A stretch of DNA of 55,734 nucleotides, from the NCBI GenBank assembly GCA_020848515.1, contig JADLIA010000058.1:1-55734 (forward strand). Reading direction: 5' to 3'. Positions 48,345 through 55,734 of this stretch are shown in pieces. The position numbers and the translations under genes were made by a program. The notes beneath the pieces were generated by a model. It was given only the letters and a program-made list of their open reading frames with translations, was not told the DNA's origin and did no database searches. This DNA is from Rubrivivax sp. (GTDB lineage Bacteria > Pseudomonadota > Gammaproteobacteria > Burkholderiales > Burkholderiaceae_C). Each line of letters starts with the position of its first letter. The stretch's first letter is position 1.

Positions 48345-49382
48345 TCAGGCAGCCGGCGCTGCAGCCGCCCCGGACGCCGCCAGAAGCGGCGCCGCATGGG
48401 CGATGCGCTGCTGCACGCGCGCCAGCAATTGATGGCTGGCGGCATCATACGCGCGCACCAGCGCCTGCTCGAAGGCCAGCGCGTCGGCCGAACCATGGCT
48501 CTTGAACACCAGACCGCGCAGCCCCAGCAGCGCGGCGCCGTTGTAGCGCCGGTGGTCCATGCGGCGCTTGAGCGCGGCCAGCACCGGATAGGCGACGACG
48601 GCCGCCGCCTTGGTCAGCAGGTTGCGCGAGAACTCTTCCTTCATGAAGCCGCCGATCATGCTGGCCAGCCCCTCGATGGTCTTGAGCGCCACGTTGCCGA
48701 CGAAACCGTCGCACACCACGATGTCGGCCGTGCCCTTGAAGATGTCGTTGCCCTCGACGTTGCCGACGAAGTTCAGGTCGCCGGCATCGCCCGCAGCGCG
48801 CAGCAGTTCGCCGGCGCGCTTGATCTCCTCGCTGCCCTTGATGGCCTCTTCACCGATGTTGAGCAGGCCGACCGTGGGCTGCGGGTCGTCGTTGAGCACC
48901 GACACCAGGGCCGAGCCCATGACGGCGAACTGCAGCAGGTGCTCGGCCGTGCAGTCCACGTTGGCGCCCAGGTCGAGCACGGTGGTGGCGCCACCCTTCT
49001 GGTTGGGAATCTGGGTGGCGATGGCCGGGCGGTCGATGCCCTCCAGCGTCTTGAGCAGGTAGCGCGCCACCGCCATCAGCGCGCCGGTGTTGCCGGCCGA
49101 CACCGCCGCCTGGGCCGCGCCGTCCTTGACCTGCTGGATGGCCACGCGCATGGACGAATCCTTCTTGCGACGCAGGGCCACCTCCACCGCGTCGTCCATG
49201 GTCACCACTTCGCTGGCGGCGATCACCCGGGCGCGCTCGTGCGTCAGGCCCGCCAGCGCCTCCGGCTGGCCGACCAGCAGCAGCTCGGCCTCGGGGTGGC
49301 GGTCGAGAAACTGCCGGCACGCCGGCAAGGTGACCGCGGGGCCGTGGTCACCCCCCATGCAATCGACGGCCAGAACGATCAT
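48345..49382 (-). CDS. plsX: Phosphate acyltransferase PlsX
   Basis: 345 residues. Makes acyl-phosphate from acyl-ACP for phospholipid synthesis. N-terminal [13 protein letters not shown], then [29 protein letters not shown] and [16 protein letters not shown] are all family features. The Ala-rich C-terminal tail is poorly conserved. fabH begins about 40 bases later. Confidence 0.96.
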   Translation of the reverse strand: MIVLAVDCMGGDHGPAVTLPACRQFLDRHPEAELLLVGQPEALAGLTHERARVIAASEVVTMDDAVEVALRRKKDSSMRVAIQQVKDGAAQAAVSAGNTGALMAVARYLLKTLEGIDRPAIATQIPNQKGGATTVLDLGANVDCTAEHLLQFAVMGSALVSVLNDDPQPTVGLLNIGEEAIKGSEEIKRAGELLRAAGDAGDLNFVGNVEGNDIFKGTADIVVCDGFVGNVALKTIEGLASMIGGFMKEEFSRNLLTKAAAVVAYPVLAALKRRMDHRRYNGAALLGLRGLVFKSHGSADALAFEQALVRAYDAASHQLLARVQQRIAHAAPLLAASGAAAAPAA

Positions 49383-49567
49383 GCAAGCCCCGCAACAGCG
49401 CCGCCGCCGTCGCGCGACGGCACGGCTCGAACCATGAACCGGGCTGGATCGCCCGGACGCGCAAACGCCGAAGGCCCGAGGCTACGGGTCGTAGCGCCGG
49501 GCCAGGGAGTCATCGGCGGATGGAAAACGGCGACGGTCGCACGCACGCCGCGCGCCCGCGCCATCGA

Positions 49568-49750
49568 TCAGGCTTCGGTCTTGGACTTGATGACCTGGCG
49601 ACCGCGGTAGAAGCCGTTGGGGCTGATGTGGTGGCGCAGGTGGGTTTCGCCGGTGGTCGGTTCCACAGCGATGCCGGGCACGGACAACGCGTTGTGCGAA
49701 CGGTGCATACCGCGCTTGGACGGCGACTTCTTGTTTTGCTGAACAGCCAT
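49568..49750 (-). CDS. rpmF: 50S ribosomal protein L32
   Basis: 60 residues. Starts [19 protein letters not shown], the classical L32 N-terminus, followed by the short beta segment [22 protein letters not shown]. The Cys zinc ligands of some L32 proteins are absent, as in many proteobacteria. Ribosome binding site AAGGAG lies upstream. 185 bases separate it from plsX; I see no feature in that gap. Confidence 0.97.
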   Translation of the reverse strand: MAVQQNKKSPSKRGMHRSHNALSVPGIAVEPTTGETHLRHHISPNGFYRGRQVIKSKTEA

Positions 49751-49867
49751 GGTGGCTCCTTGTTGGATGGGCCCCGCCGCTCGGGCGTGGACGCGGGCAA
49801 GTGGGTAAGCGATGCATCCTGGCCTGGGGCAGCCAATGGCCGCGCCCCGCCGAATGCGAAGCCTTAA

Positions 49868-49873
49868 ATTATA
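49868..49873 (-). promoter_or_regulatory. -10 box of the rpmF–plsX–fab promoter
   Basis: A perfect TATAAT on the minus strand (49873–49868), about 120 bases before rpmF, in the gap after yceD. The -35 is weak. Confidence 0.5.
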
Positions 49874-49907
49874 GCGCGAAAGCGTGGGCGCGCCACAGCG
49901 GCACGCA

Positions 49908-50459
49908 CTATCGGCCCTTGCCGCCCTGCTTCAGCGCCGCCAGCGCAGCAAAGGGATGGGGCCGCTGCGGCGGTGCGGCGTCGAACCCCTCGCTGTGCGC
50001 CGACAGACGCACGGCGTCCGGACAGACCTCGTGACGCGGCACCAGCGGCAGCGCCAGCAGCAGCTCGTCCTCGATCAGCTCGCGCAGATCGAGCGCCGGT
50101 GTCAGCGCCAGCACGTCGTCGTCGGACGCGTCGTCCAGAGCGGCGGCGCGCGCCTCGCTTTCAACAAATACCAAGTGCCGGTCCACCACCAGCGGCGTCG
50201 CCACCGGACCCAGACAGCGCTGACAGGTCAGCGGCAAGCGTGTCTGCGCCTGCAGATGCAGCGACGGCCGCCATTGGCCATCGACCGCCTGACGGCGCCC
50301 GCCCTGGACCTTCCATTCGACCGTCAGATCCTTGTCCGCGCCTTGCGCTTCGAGCGCCAGGCGCTCATAATTTTGTAGCTCATCGGCGCCCGAAAGGCTG
50401 GCCCCGGCCTCGGCCAAAGCCGCCACGTCGAGGCGCCGCGCATCAAAGCTCCTGCTCAT
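49908..50459 (-). CDS. yceD: YceD family protein (DUF177)
   Basis: 183 residues. The conserved [20 protein letters not shown] motif (C-x2-C) and the acidic [24 protein letters not shown] are diagnostic. YceD is linked to 23S rRNA accumulation and is usually next to rpmF, as here. ATG 50459 is chosen; the longer upstream frame has no similarity. It starts back-to-back with the yceF gene, 26 bases apart. Confidence 0.9.
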   Translation of the reverse strand: MSRSFDARRLDVAALAEAGASLSGADELQNYERLALEAQGADKDLTVEWKVQGGRRQAVDGQWRPSLHLQAQTRLPLTCQRCLGPVATPLVVDRHLVFVESEARAAALDDASDDDVLALTPALDLRELIEDELLLALPLVPRHEVCPDAVRLSAHSEGFDAAPPQRPHPFAALAALKQGGKGR

Positions 50460-50485
50460 GCGGCCAGTGTAAGAGAATCGGCGCC

Positions 50486-51094
50486 ATGCCGACCGACACC
50501 ACCGACGCCAGCGCCGCGCCACCGCTGGTGCTGGGCTCCACCTCCCCCTATCGCCGCGAACTGCTGTCGCGCCTGCGCCTGCCGTTCACCACCGCTGCGC
50601 CGCAGGTGGACGAAACCCCGCTCCCCCACGAAACACCGGCGGCGCTGGCGCGCCGGCTGGCCCTGGCCAAGGCGCGCGAAGTGGCGGCCCGCCACCCGCA
50701 GGCCATCGTCATCGGTGCCGACCAGGTGGCCGACCTGGCCGGCGAGCCGCTGGGCAAGCCCGGCAGCCACGAACGCGCCGTGGCCCAGTTGCAGCGCATG
50801 AGCGGGCAGACCGTGGTGTTTCAGACCGCCCTGTCGGTGGTGTGCCTGGCCAGCGGCTTCGAGCAGAGCGAGCTGGCGCCGGTCGAGGTGCGCTTTCGCG
50901 CGCTGGACGCGGGCGAGATCGAGCGTTACCTGCGCGCCGAACAACCCTACGACTGCGCCGGCAGCGCCAAGAGCGAAGGCCTGGGCATCGCCCTGCTGGA
51001 GGCCATCCACAACGACGACCCCACGGCGCTGGTCGGCCTGCCGCTGATCCGCACCGCCCGGCTGCTGCGCGCCGCCGGGCTGCGGCTGCCATGA
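50486..51094 (+). CDS. yceF: Maf-family nucleotide pyrophosphatase (YceF type)
   Basis: 202 residues. LVLGSTSPYRRELLSRLRLPF is the YceF variant of the Maf motif, with VDETPLPHETPAALARRLA and VIGADQVADLAGEPLGKPG (catalytic Asp). E. coli YceF hydrolyses 7-methyl-GTP, so that substrate is expected here. The yceF–yceD–rpmF–plsX neighbourhood is shared with E. coli, though here yceF is divergent. Confidence 0.92.
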   Translation: MPTDTTDASAAPPLVLGSTSPYRRELLSRLRLPFTTAAPQVDETPLPHETPAALARRLALAKAREVAARHPQAIVIGADQVADLAGEPLGKPGSHERAVAQLQRMSGQTVVFQTALSVVCLASGFEQSELAPVEVRFRALDAGEIERYLRAEQPYDCAGSAKSEGLGIALLEAIHNDDPTALVGLPLIRTARLLRAAGLRLP

Positions 51095-51876
51095 GCGCGG
51101 CCCCGACCCCCGGCACGCTGTACCTGGTGCCAACGCCGCTGGACCATGGCTGCCCCCTCCAGGCGCCCCTGACCGACGCCCTGCCCCAGGGCACGATCGA
51201 GGTCGCCGCGCGCCTGTCGCACTGGATCAGCGAGAACGCCAGATCGACCCGCGCCTTTCTCAAGCGCGTCGCCGCGCTGGTGCCGCTGGCGCAACCGCTG
51301 CAGGCGCAGCACATCCAGCAGCTGCCGCACGCCATCCACAAACAGGGCGATCACCGGCGCGCCGGCACCTGGGACGCCCGCCCGCTGCTGGCCCCGGCCC
51401 TGCAGGGCCACGACCTGGGCCTGGTCAGCGAAGCCGGCATGCCCGCGGTGGCCGACCCTGGCAGTTCGGTGGTGCGCGCCGCCCACGATCTGGGCATCGA
51501 GGTGCGGCCCCTGGTCGGTCCGGTGTCGATGCTGCTGGCGCTGGCCGCCAGCGGGCTGAACGGCCAGAGCTTCGCGTTCGTGGGCTATCTGCCGCAGGAG
51601 GCCAGCCGCCGCGCCACGCGCCTGCGCGAACTGGAGGCCTGGGCACAGCAAAGCGGCCAAAGCCAGTTGTTCATCGAAACGCCCTACCGCAACGCAGCCC
51701 TGCTGCAGGCCCTGCTGCAGCAGCTCCGACCCGACACCCGGCTGGCGGTGTGCAGCGGGCTGACGCTGGCGCAGCAACGCTGCACCAGCCTGCGCGTGGC
51801 CGACTGGCGCCGACGGTCAGCGGCACTGACGGCAGACCTGTCGGCTCAGCCGGCGGTGTTTGCCATCGGCCCCTGA
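51091..51876 (+). CDS. SAM-dependent methyltransferase, tetrapyrrole-methylase fold (RsmI-related)
   Basis: 261 residues. GTLYLVPTPL at the start, LGLVSEAGMPAVADPGSSVVRAAHD and GPVSMLLALAASGLNGQSFAFVGYLP are typical of the RsmI branch, which methylates 16S rRNA C1402. But the N-terminal part is divergent (about 60 residues of ISENARSTRAFLKRVAALVPL type), so it is probably an RsmI paralogue of unknown target. Its ATG overlaps the yceF stop. Confidence 0.85.
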   Translation: MSAAPTPGTLYLVPTPLDHGCPLQAPLTDALPQGTIEVAARLSHWISENARSTRAFLKRVAALVPLAQPLQAQHIQQLPHAIHKQGDHRRAGTWDARPLLAPALQGHDLGLVSEAGMPAVADPGSSVVRAAHDLGIEVRPLVGPVSMLLALAASGLNGQSFAFVGYLPQEASRRATRLRELEAWAQQSGQSQLFIETPYRNAALLQALLQQLRPDTRLAVCSGLTLAQQRCTSLRVADWRRRSAALTADLSAQPAVFAIGP

Positions 51877-51934
51877 GGCGCTGCCGTCGCCGCCCCGAAC
51901 CGCCCTCCCATCACACCCAGACGGCAGCGCCGCC

Positions 51935-54190
51935 ATGTCCAAGCAACAAGCTCACCCCTCGCCATCGTCCGCCGCCAGCGGCGTGCCGGCCCTGTTTGAT
52001 CGCGCCGTGCGCCTGTTCAACGGCGGCCAGCCGGATCAGGCCGCCCCCTTGTGCCAGCAGGTGCTCCAGCAGCAGCCAAACCACGCCCATGCCTGGCAAC
52101 TGCTGGGCATGGTGCACGTGGTCGGCAACCGCCCGGCCGAGGCCCTGCCGGCGCTGCAGCGGGCGCTGGCGCTGAACCCGCGGCAGACCCAGATCCTGTG
52201 CCTGCTCGGCACGGTGCTTGCCCGACTGGGGCAATCCGAGCAGGCCATCGACCACTTCCGTCAGGCGCTCGCGCTGGCACCCCGGGACGCCAACATCTGG
52301 TACGACCTGGGCAACGTGCAGCACGGACTGGGTCAGCACCTCCAGGCGCTGGCCAGCCATGATCGGGCGCTGGCGCTGGCCCCGGGGCACGCCGACGCCT
52401 GGCTCAACCGCGGCCATGCCCTGCTGGAACTCCACCGCCTGGGCGACGCCATCGCCAGCTTCGAGCGCGCCATCGACCTGCGCCCCCGGGCCAGCACCTG
52501 GCTGTTGTTGGGCAGCGCGCTGGAGCAGGCGCAGCGCCTGCCGGACGCGCTGGCCTGCTTCGAGAAAGTCGTGGCCCTGGAGCCGGACAACCTGGACGGC
52601 TGGCTGAAGTTCGGCGGCGTGCTGCTGCAGCTTGGACGCCCCGACCTGGCGCTCGAACGCATCGAGGTGGCGCAGCGCCTGGCGCCGCAGTCGCCCCGCG
52701 TGCTGCTGACCCAGGCGGCCGCCCTGGCCAAGACCCGCGGCGACGCGGCGGCGCTGGTGCCGCTGCTGCAAGCCCATGCGCTGGCACCCGACGATCTGTC
52801 CGTCTCCATGCAGTTGCTGTACTTCATGCTCAAGACCGCCCACTGGGAAGGTCTGACCGAGGTATTGGCTCAGACGCTGCGCCACTGGCGCGCCGGCGCC
52901 CGCGACGCCAACACGTTGACGCTGCTGGCCCACCCCGACGTCGGCGCCGCCGATCTGCTGCAGATTGCGCAGGCGTATCACGCCCCACTCAACGACGCCT
53001 TTCGCGCCATGCACGCGAAGGTGGCGCGTGGCGCACCGGCCGGGCGCCGGCTGCGACTGGGTTACCTGTCGTCCGATCTGCGGCACCACGCAGTCGGCTT
53101 TCTGATGACCGGCGTGTTCGAAGCCCATGACCGCCAGCGCTTCGAAACCTTCGCGTTCTCCATCTACCCGCAACCCGATCGGTCGCCCGAGCGGCAGCGC
53201 GCGCAGGCGGCCTTCGATCATTTCATCGACATCCACCACCTGGGCGATGACGAGGCCGCCGCCCTGATCGCTGGCCACGGCATCGATCTGCTGGTCGATC
53301 TCAACGGCCTGACCACCTTCAGTCGGCCCGGCATCCTGGCCCGCCGGCCAGCGCCGGTGCAGGTGCAGTACCTCGGCTTCCCGGGCACCAGCGGGCTGGC
53401 GGCGATCGACTACATCCTTGGCGACCGCTGGGTCACGCCGGTCGAGCTGGCGCAGGCGTTTTCCGAACACATCGTGCGCATGCCCGACTGCTTCCAGGCC
53501 AACGACGACCAGCGCCGCATCGCGGCCGCAACCCCGACCCGCCGGGAACTGGGGTTGCCGGACCAGGGCTTCGTGTTCTGCTGCCTGAACAACAGCTACA
53601 AGATCCTGCCCGGCGTGTTCGATGGCTGGATGCGGCTGCTGCAAAACACACCCGGTTCGGTGCTGTGGCTGCTGGGCGACAACGACACCGCCCGCAGCAA
53701 CCTGCGCGCCCACGCGCAGGCGCGCGGGGTGGCGCCCGAGCGCCTGGTGTTCGCCGAACGGCGGCCCTACGACCAGTACCTGGCCCAGTATCGCCAGGCC
53801 GATCTGTTCCTGGACACGCTGCCCTTCAACGGCGGCACCACGGTCAGCGATGCGCTGTGGGCCGGTCTGCCGGTGCTGACCCAGGTCGGCGACCGCTTTG
53901 CCGGCCGCATGGCCGCCAGCCTGCTGGACTGCATCGGCCTGCCCGAACTGATCACCCACAGCCAGCCCGAGTACGAGGCGCTGGCGCATCGGCTGGCCAC
54001 CGAACCGGGGCTGCTGCCGGGCCTGCGCGATCGACTGGCCGCCAACATCCGGACCCGCCCGTTGTTCGACACGCGCCGCTTCACCCGCCACCTGGAGCGC
54101 GCCTTCGAGCACATGATCGAGCGCCACGCCCAGGGCCTGCCGCCGCAGGGCTTCGACGTGGCGGAGCTGCCGCCAGCAGCGTCGACCTGA
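51935..54190 (+). CDS. TPR–GT41 glycosyltransferase (O-GlcNAc-transferase-like)
   Basis: 751 residues. The N-terminal half (about 15–340) is a run of tetratricopeptide repeats (for example HAWQLLGMVHVVGNRPAEAL and NIWYDLGNVQHGLGQHLQAL). The C-terminal half (about 370–735) is a GT41 domain: LRLGYLSSDLRHHAVGF, DLLVDLNGLTTFSRPGI, QVQYLGFPGTSG, FCCLNNSYKILPGVFDGW and DTLPFNGGTTVSDALWAGLPVL. No signal peptide. It probably glycosylates Ser/Thr (or Asn) of cytoplasmic proteins, but the donor sugar and targets are unknown. A longer frame from 51860 overlaps the previous gene and is less likely. Confidence 0.92.
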   Translation: MSKQQAHPSPSSAASGVPALFDRAVRLFNGGQPDQAAPLCQQVLQQQPNHAHAWQLLGMVHVVGNRPAEALPALQRALALNPRQTQILCLLGTVLARLGQSEQAIDHFRQALALAPRDANIWYDLGNVQHGLGQHLQALASHDRALALAPGHADAWLNRGHALLELHRLGDAIASFERAIDLRPRASTWLLLGSALEQAQRLPDALACFEKVVALEPDNLDGWLKFGGVLLQLGRPDLALERIEVAQRLAPQSPRVLLTQAAALAKTRGDAAALVPLLQAHALAPDDLSVSMQLLYFMLKTAHWEGLTEVLAQTLRHWRAGARDANTLTLLAHPDVGAADLLQIAQAYHAPLNDAFRAMHAKVARGAPAGRRLRLGYLSSDLRHHAVGFLMTGVFEAHDRQRFETFAFSIYPQPDRSPERQRAQAAFDHFIDIHHLGDDEAAALIAGHGIDLLVDLNGLTTFSRPGILARRPAPVQVQYLGFPGTSGLAAIDYILGDRWVTPVELAQAFSEHIVRMPDCFQANDDQRRIAAATPTRRELGLPDQGFVFCCLNNSYKILPGVFDGWMRLLQNTPGSVLWLLGDNDTARSNLRAHAQARGVAPERLVFAERRPYDQYLAQYRQADLFLDTLPFNGGTTVSDALWAGLPVLTQVGDRFAGRMAASLLDCIGLPELITHSQPEYEALAHRLATEPGLLPGLRDRLAANIRTRPLFDTRRFTRHLERAFEHMIERHAQGLPPQGFDVAELPPAAST

Positions 54191-54268
54191 GGATTCGGCC
54201 GGAACGCGGCGGCCGACCGCCGGCCATCTGCGGGCCGGCGCCGCGCCCTACGGCCGCCTGTGTTGGGC

Positions 54269-55225
54269 TCAGCGCCAGCCCGGCGCGCCGCGCAGCGCCG
54301 CCAGCGCCCCCTCGCCGACCTGCGCCCCCAGCCGCTTGGCAAAGCGCTCGGCGAAGTTCTGCTTGTTGGTGTAGTCCACCAGCTTCTCGGCCTTCACCAC
54401 CTCGCGCGCCACCATGTCCAGGCTGCCAAGCTGGTCGGCCAGGCCGAGCTGCACCGCCTGCTCGCCGGTCCAGAACAGGCCGCTGAACATGTCCGGGGTT
54501 TCCTTCAGGCGCTCGCCACGGCCCTGGCGCACCACGTCGATGAACTGCTGGTGGATCTGGTCCAGCATGCGCTGGGCATGGGCGCGGTGGGCTTCGGACT
54601 GCGGGCTGAAGGGATCGAGAAAGCCCTTGTTCTCGCCCGCCGTCAGCAGCCGGCGCTCGACGCCCAGCTTTTCCAGCGCCCCGACGGCACCGAAGCCGTC
54701 GATCAGCACACCGATGCTGCCCACCAGGCTGGCCTTGTCGACGTAGATGCGGTCGGCGGCGGCGGCGATGTAGTAGGCCGCCGAGGCGCAGCTTTCTTCC
54801 ACCACGGCGTACACCGGCTTGTCGTGCAGCGCGCGCAGGCGGCGCACCTCGTCGTGGATCAGGCCCGCCTGCACCGGGCTGCCGCCGGGCGAGTTGATCA
54901 GCAGCACCAGCGCCTGCGCGCCCTTGTCTTCCATGGCGCTGCGCAGCGCGGGCAGGATGTACTCGGCGCTGCCCTCGCCGGTGTCGCTGATCTCGCCCTT
55001 GATCGACACCATGGCGGTGTGGGCGCTGCTGGGCGTGGCGCTGGGCAGGTGGTCGGACCACAGCAGCCAGGCCAGGGCGCCGATCAGGCCCAGCCACAGC
55101 GCGGTGCGCAAGGTGCGCCAGCGGCGCGCGGCGCGGCGCTCGCGCAGCTCGGCGAACAGCAGTTTCTCGATCGTGGCGCGCTCCCAGGGCACCGGCTGGC
55201 CGTTCACATGCACTTCGTTTTCCAT
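54269..55225 (-). CDS. sppA: Signal peptide peptidase-type S49 protease
   Basis: 318 residues, the short single-domain SppA type. One membrane helix (about 40–57) and an outside Ser/Lys protease domain. Nucleophile Ser148 (CASAAYYIAAAADRIY) and Lys200 (GENKGFLDPFSP) are 52 residues apart, as in B. subtilis SppA. LINSPGGSPVQAGLIHDEV is the substrate-groove motif. It degrades leftover signal peptides. The ATG sits on the edge of a palindromic element. Confidence 0.92.
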   Translation of the reverse strand: MENEVHVNGQPVPWERATIEKLLFAELRERRAARRWRTLRTALWLGLIGALAWLLWSDHLPSATPSSAHTAMVSIKGEISDTGEGSAEYILPALRSAMEDKGAQALVLLINSPGGSPVQAGLIHDEVRRLRALHDKPVYAVVEESCASAAYYIAAAADRIYVDKASLVGSIGVLIDGFGAVGALEKLGVERRLLTAGENKGFLDPFSPQSEAHRAHAQRMLDQIHQQFIDVVRQGRGERLKETPDMFSGLFWTGEQAVQLGLADQLGSLDMVAREVVKAEKLVDYTNKQNFAERFAKRLGAQVGEGALAALRGAPGWR

Positions 55226-55265
55226 AGCTTGTGGCGCTTGCTGCGCAAGGGTTTGAACTTGATTT
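55217..55265 (+). repeat. Dispersed palindromic element, copy 15
   Basis: CCATAGCTTGTGGCGCTTG, CTGCG, CAAGGGTTTGAACTTGATTTG. The CAT at its left end is the start codon of sppA on the other strand. It fills the gap to the Rieske gene. Confidence 0.75.
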
Positions 55266-55283
55266 GAGGCTCGGCCTTGGGCT

Positions 55284-55661
55284 TCAGAAGGCGATCGGCC
55301 GCAGCGCCCCGGTGGGCTGCCAGTGCACCTGGCCGGCCGCTTCGATCAGCTCGATACGAACCAGCTGCGCGCCGCTGCAGGGGCCGGCCACGCAATGGCC
55401 GGTGTCCGGGGCGTAGGTGGCGCCATGGGTGGCGCACAGCAGCCATTGGCCGCTGTCGTCGAAAAAGCGGTTGGGCTGCCAGTCCATTTCCATCGGCACA
55501 TGGGCGCAGCGGTTGAGGTAGGCATGCGCCCGGCCTTCGAAGCGCACGGCAAAGGCGCGCAGGTTTTCGCCACCATGCGCGACGTCGAACGGCACCGCCA
55601 GCCCGCCTTCCTGCAGGTCGGCGCTGTCGCACAGGTAAACCGGGCTCAGATCGTTGTCCAT
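55284..55661 (-). CDS. Rieske [2Fe-2S] domain protein
   Basis: 125 residues, a stand-alone Rieske ferredoxin-like protein. Cluster ligands Cys52/His54 (NRCAHVPMEMDW) and Cys76/His79 (LLCATHGATYAPDTG) are all present. No signal peptide or Tat motif. It lies before sppA. Its electron partner is unknown. Such proteins occur beside sppA and a HAD phosphatase in related bacteria; only the beginning of that next gene's region is in the window. Confidence 0.9.
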   Translation of the reverse strand: MDNDLSPVYLCDSADLQEGGLAVPFDVAHGGENLRAFAVRFEGRAHAYLNRCAHVPMEMDWQPNRFFDDSGQWLLCATHGATYAPDTGHCVAGPCSGAQLVRIELIEAAGQVHWQPTGALRPIAF

Positions 55662-55690
55662 ATTGCGCCAGCAGCTATCAAATCAATAGT
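55659..55690 (-). repeat. Dispersed palindromic element, half copy 16
   Basis: On the minus strand CTATTGATTTGATAGCTGCTGGCGC followed at once by AATATGG, the Rieske start codon. The right arm is missing. The window ends about 45 bases further on with nothing definable. Confidence 0.65.
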
Positions 55691-55734
55691 TTTCGAGGTG
55701 ACGGATCAGGCATTGTCGCTCAGCCACCGGTGCA

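Noticed and set aside
55683-55734. Possible C-terminus of a further minus-strand gene at the window edge
   Set aside because: Two frames could end here (stops at 55683–55685 or 55706–55708); too short to choose or to name a product.

Overview
The window is high-GC chromosomal DNA from a betaproteobacterium, most likely a member of the Comamonadaceae (Burkholderiales). This rests on gene order (leuC–entericidin-like–leuD–leuB–asd–fimV–truA–trpF–trpB–trpA–accD; rpmF–plsX–fabH–fabD–fabG–acpP–fabF–rpoE–rseA–rseB–degP–lepA–lepB–rnc–era–recO–pdxJ–acpS–nagZ) and on protein character. I cannot name the genus. I see no rRNA, tRNA, CRISPR array, transposase or phage gene.

Layout. 1–109 is the 3' end of a citrate synthase gene. 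381–5608 carries leucine biosynthesis and asd; a short Thr/Ile/Lys-rich reading frame lies ahead of asd. 5809–13126 holds fimV, truA, the coupled trpFBA genes and accD. 13296–14633 holds two small genes (YggT, LON-domain). 14698–21230 (minus) is an accessory surface-polysaccharide operon of seven tightly coupled genes. 21432–22994 is lysS. 23718–30666 is the phosphate regulon cluster pstSCAB–phoU–phoB–phoR behind a clear Pho box. From 30716 to 50459 almost everything is on the minus strand and housekeeping: nagZ, acpS, pdxJ, recO, era, rnc, a DUF4845-like gene, lepB, lepA, then the sigma-E module (degP, rseB, rseA, rpoE) and the fatty-acid and phospholipid cluster with rpmF and yceD. 50486–54190 (plus) has a Maf/YceF pyrophosphatase, a tetrapyrrole-methylase-fold methyltransferase and a TPR–GT41 glycosyltransferase. 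54269–55661 (minus) has an S49 peptidase and a Rieske protein.

The most unusual structure is a dispersed palindromic element of about 45–60 bp, of which I can align 16 copies by eye. All share ATAGCT or GTAGCT, three variable bases, then GGCGC or TGCGC, and most continue into an inverted AAGCGC-type arm. Copies lie between genes in both orientations, but also inside trpF, a glycosyltransferase gene, era and the gene at 43243–43719. Others form the 3' end of phoB, give fabH its stop codon, and abut the starts of sppA and the Rieske gene. The four sense copies in genes are read in the same frame, encoding I/V-A-x-G/C-A. A second, unrelated GC-rich double-hairpin element occurs twice, both times inside the pst cluster.

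Other leads are a possible attenuation leader ahead of asd, a promoter-plus-terminator unit just upstream of lepA (small RNA or attenuator), and a 28-codon reading frame bridging era and recO. All calls were made by reading the sequence; no database search was possible.
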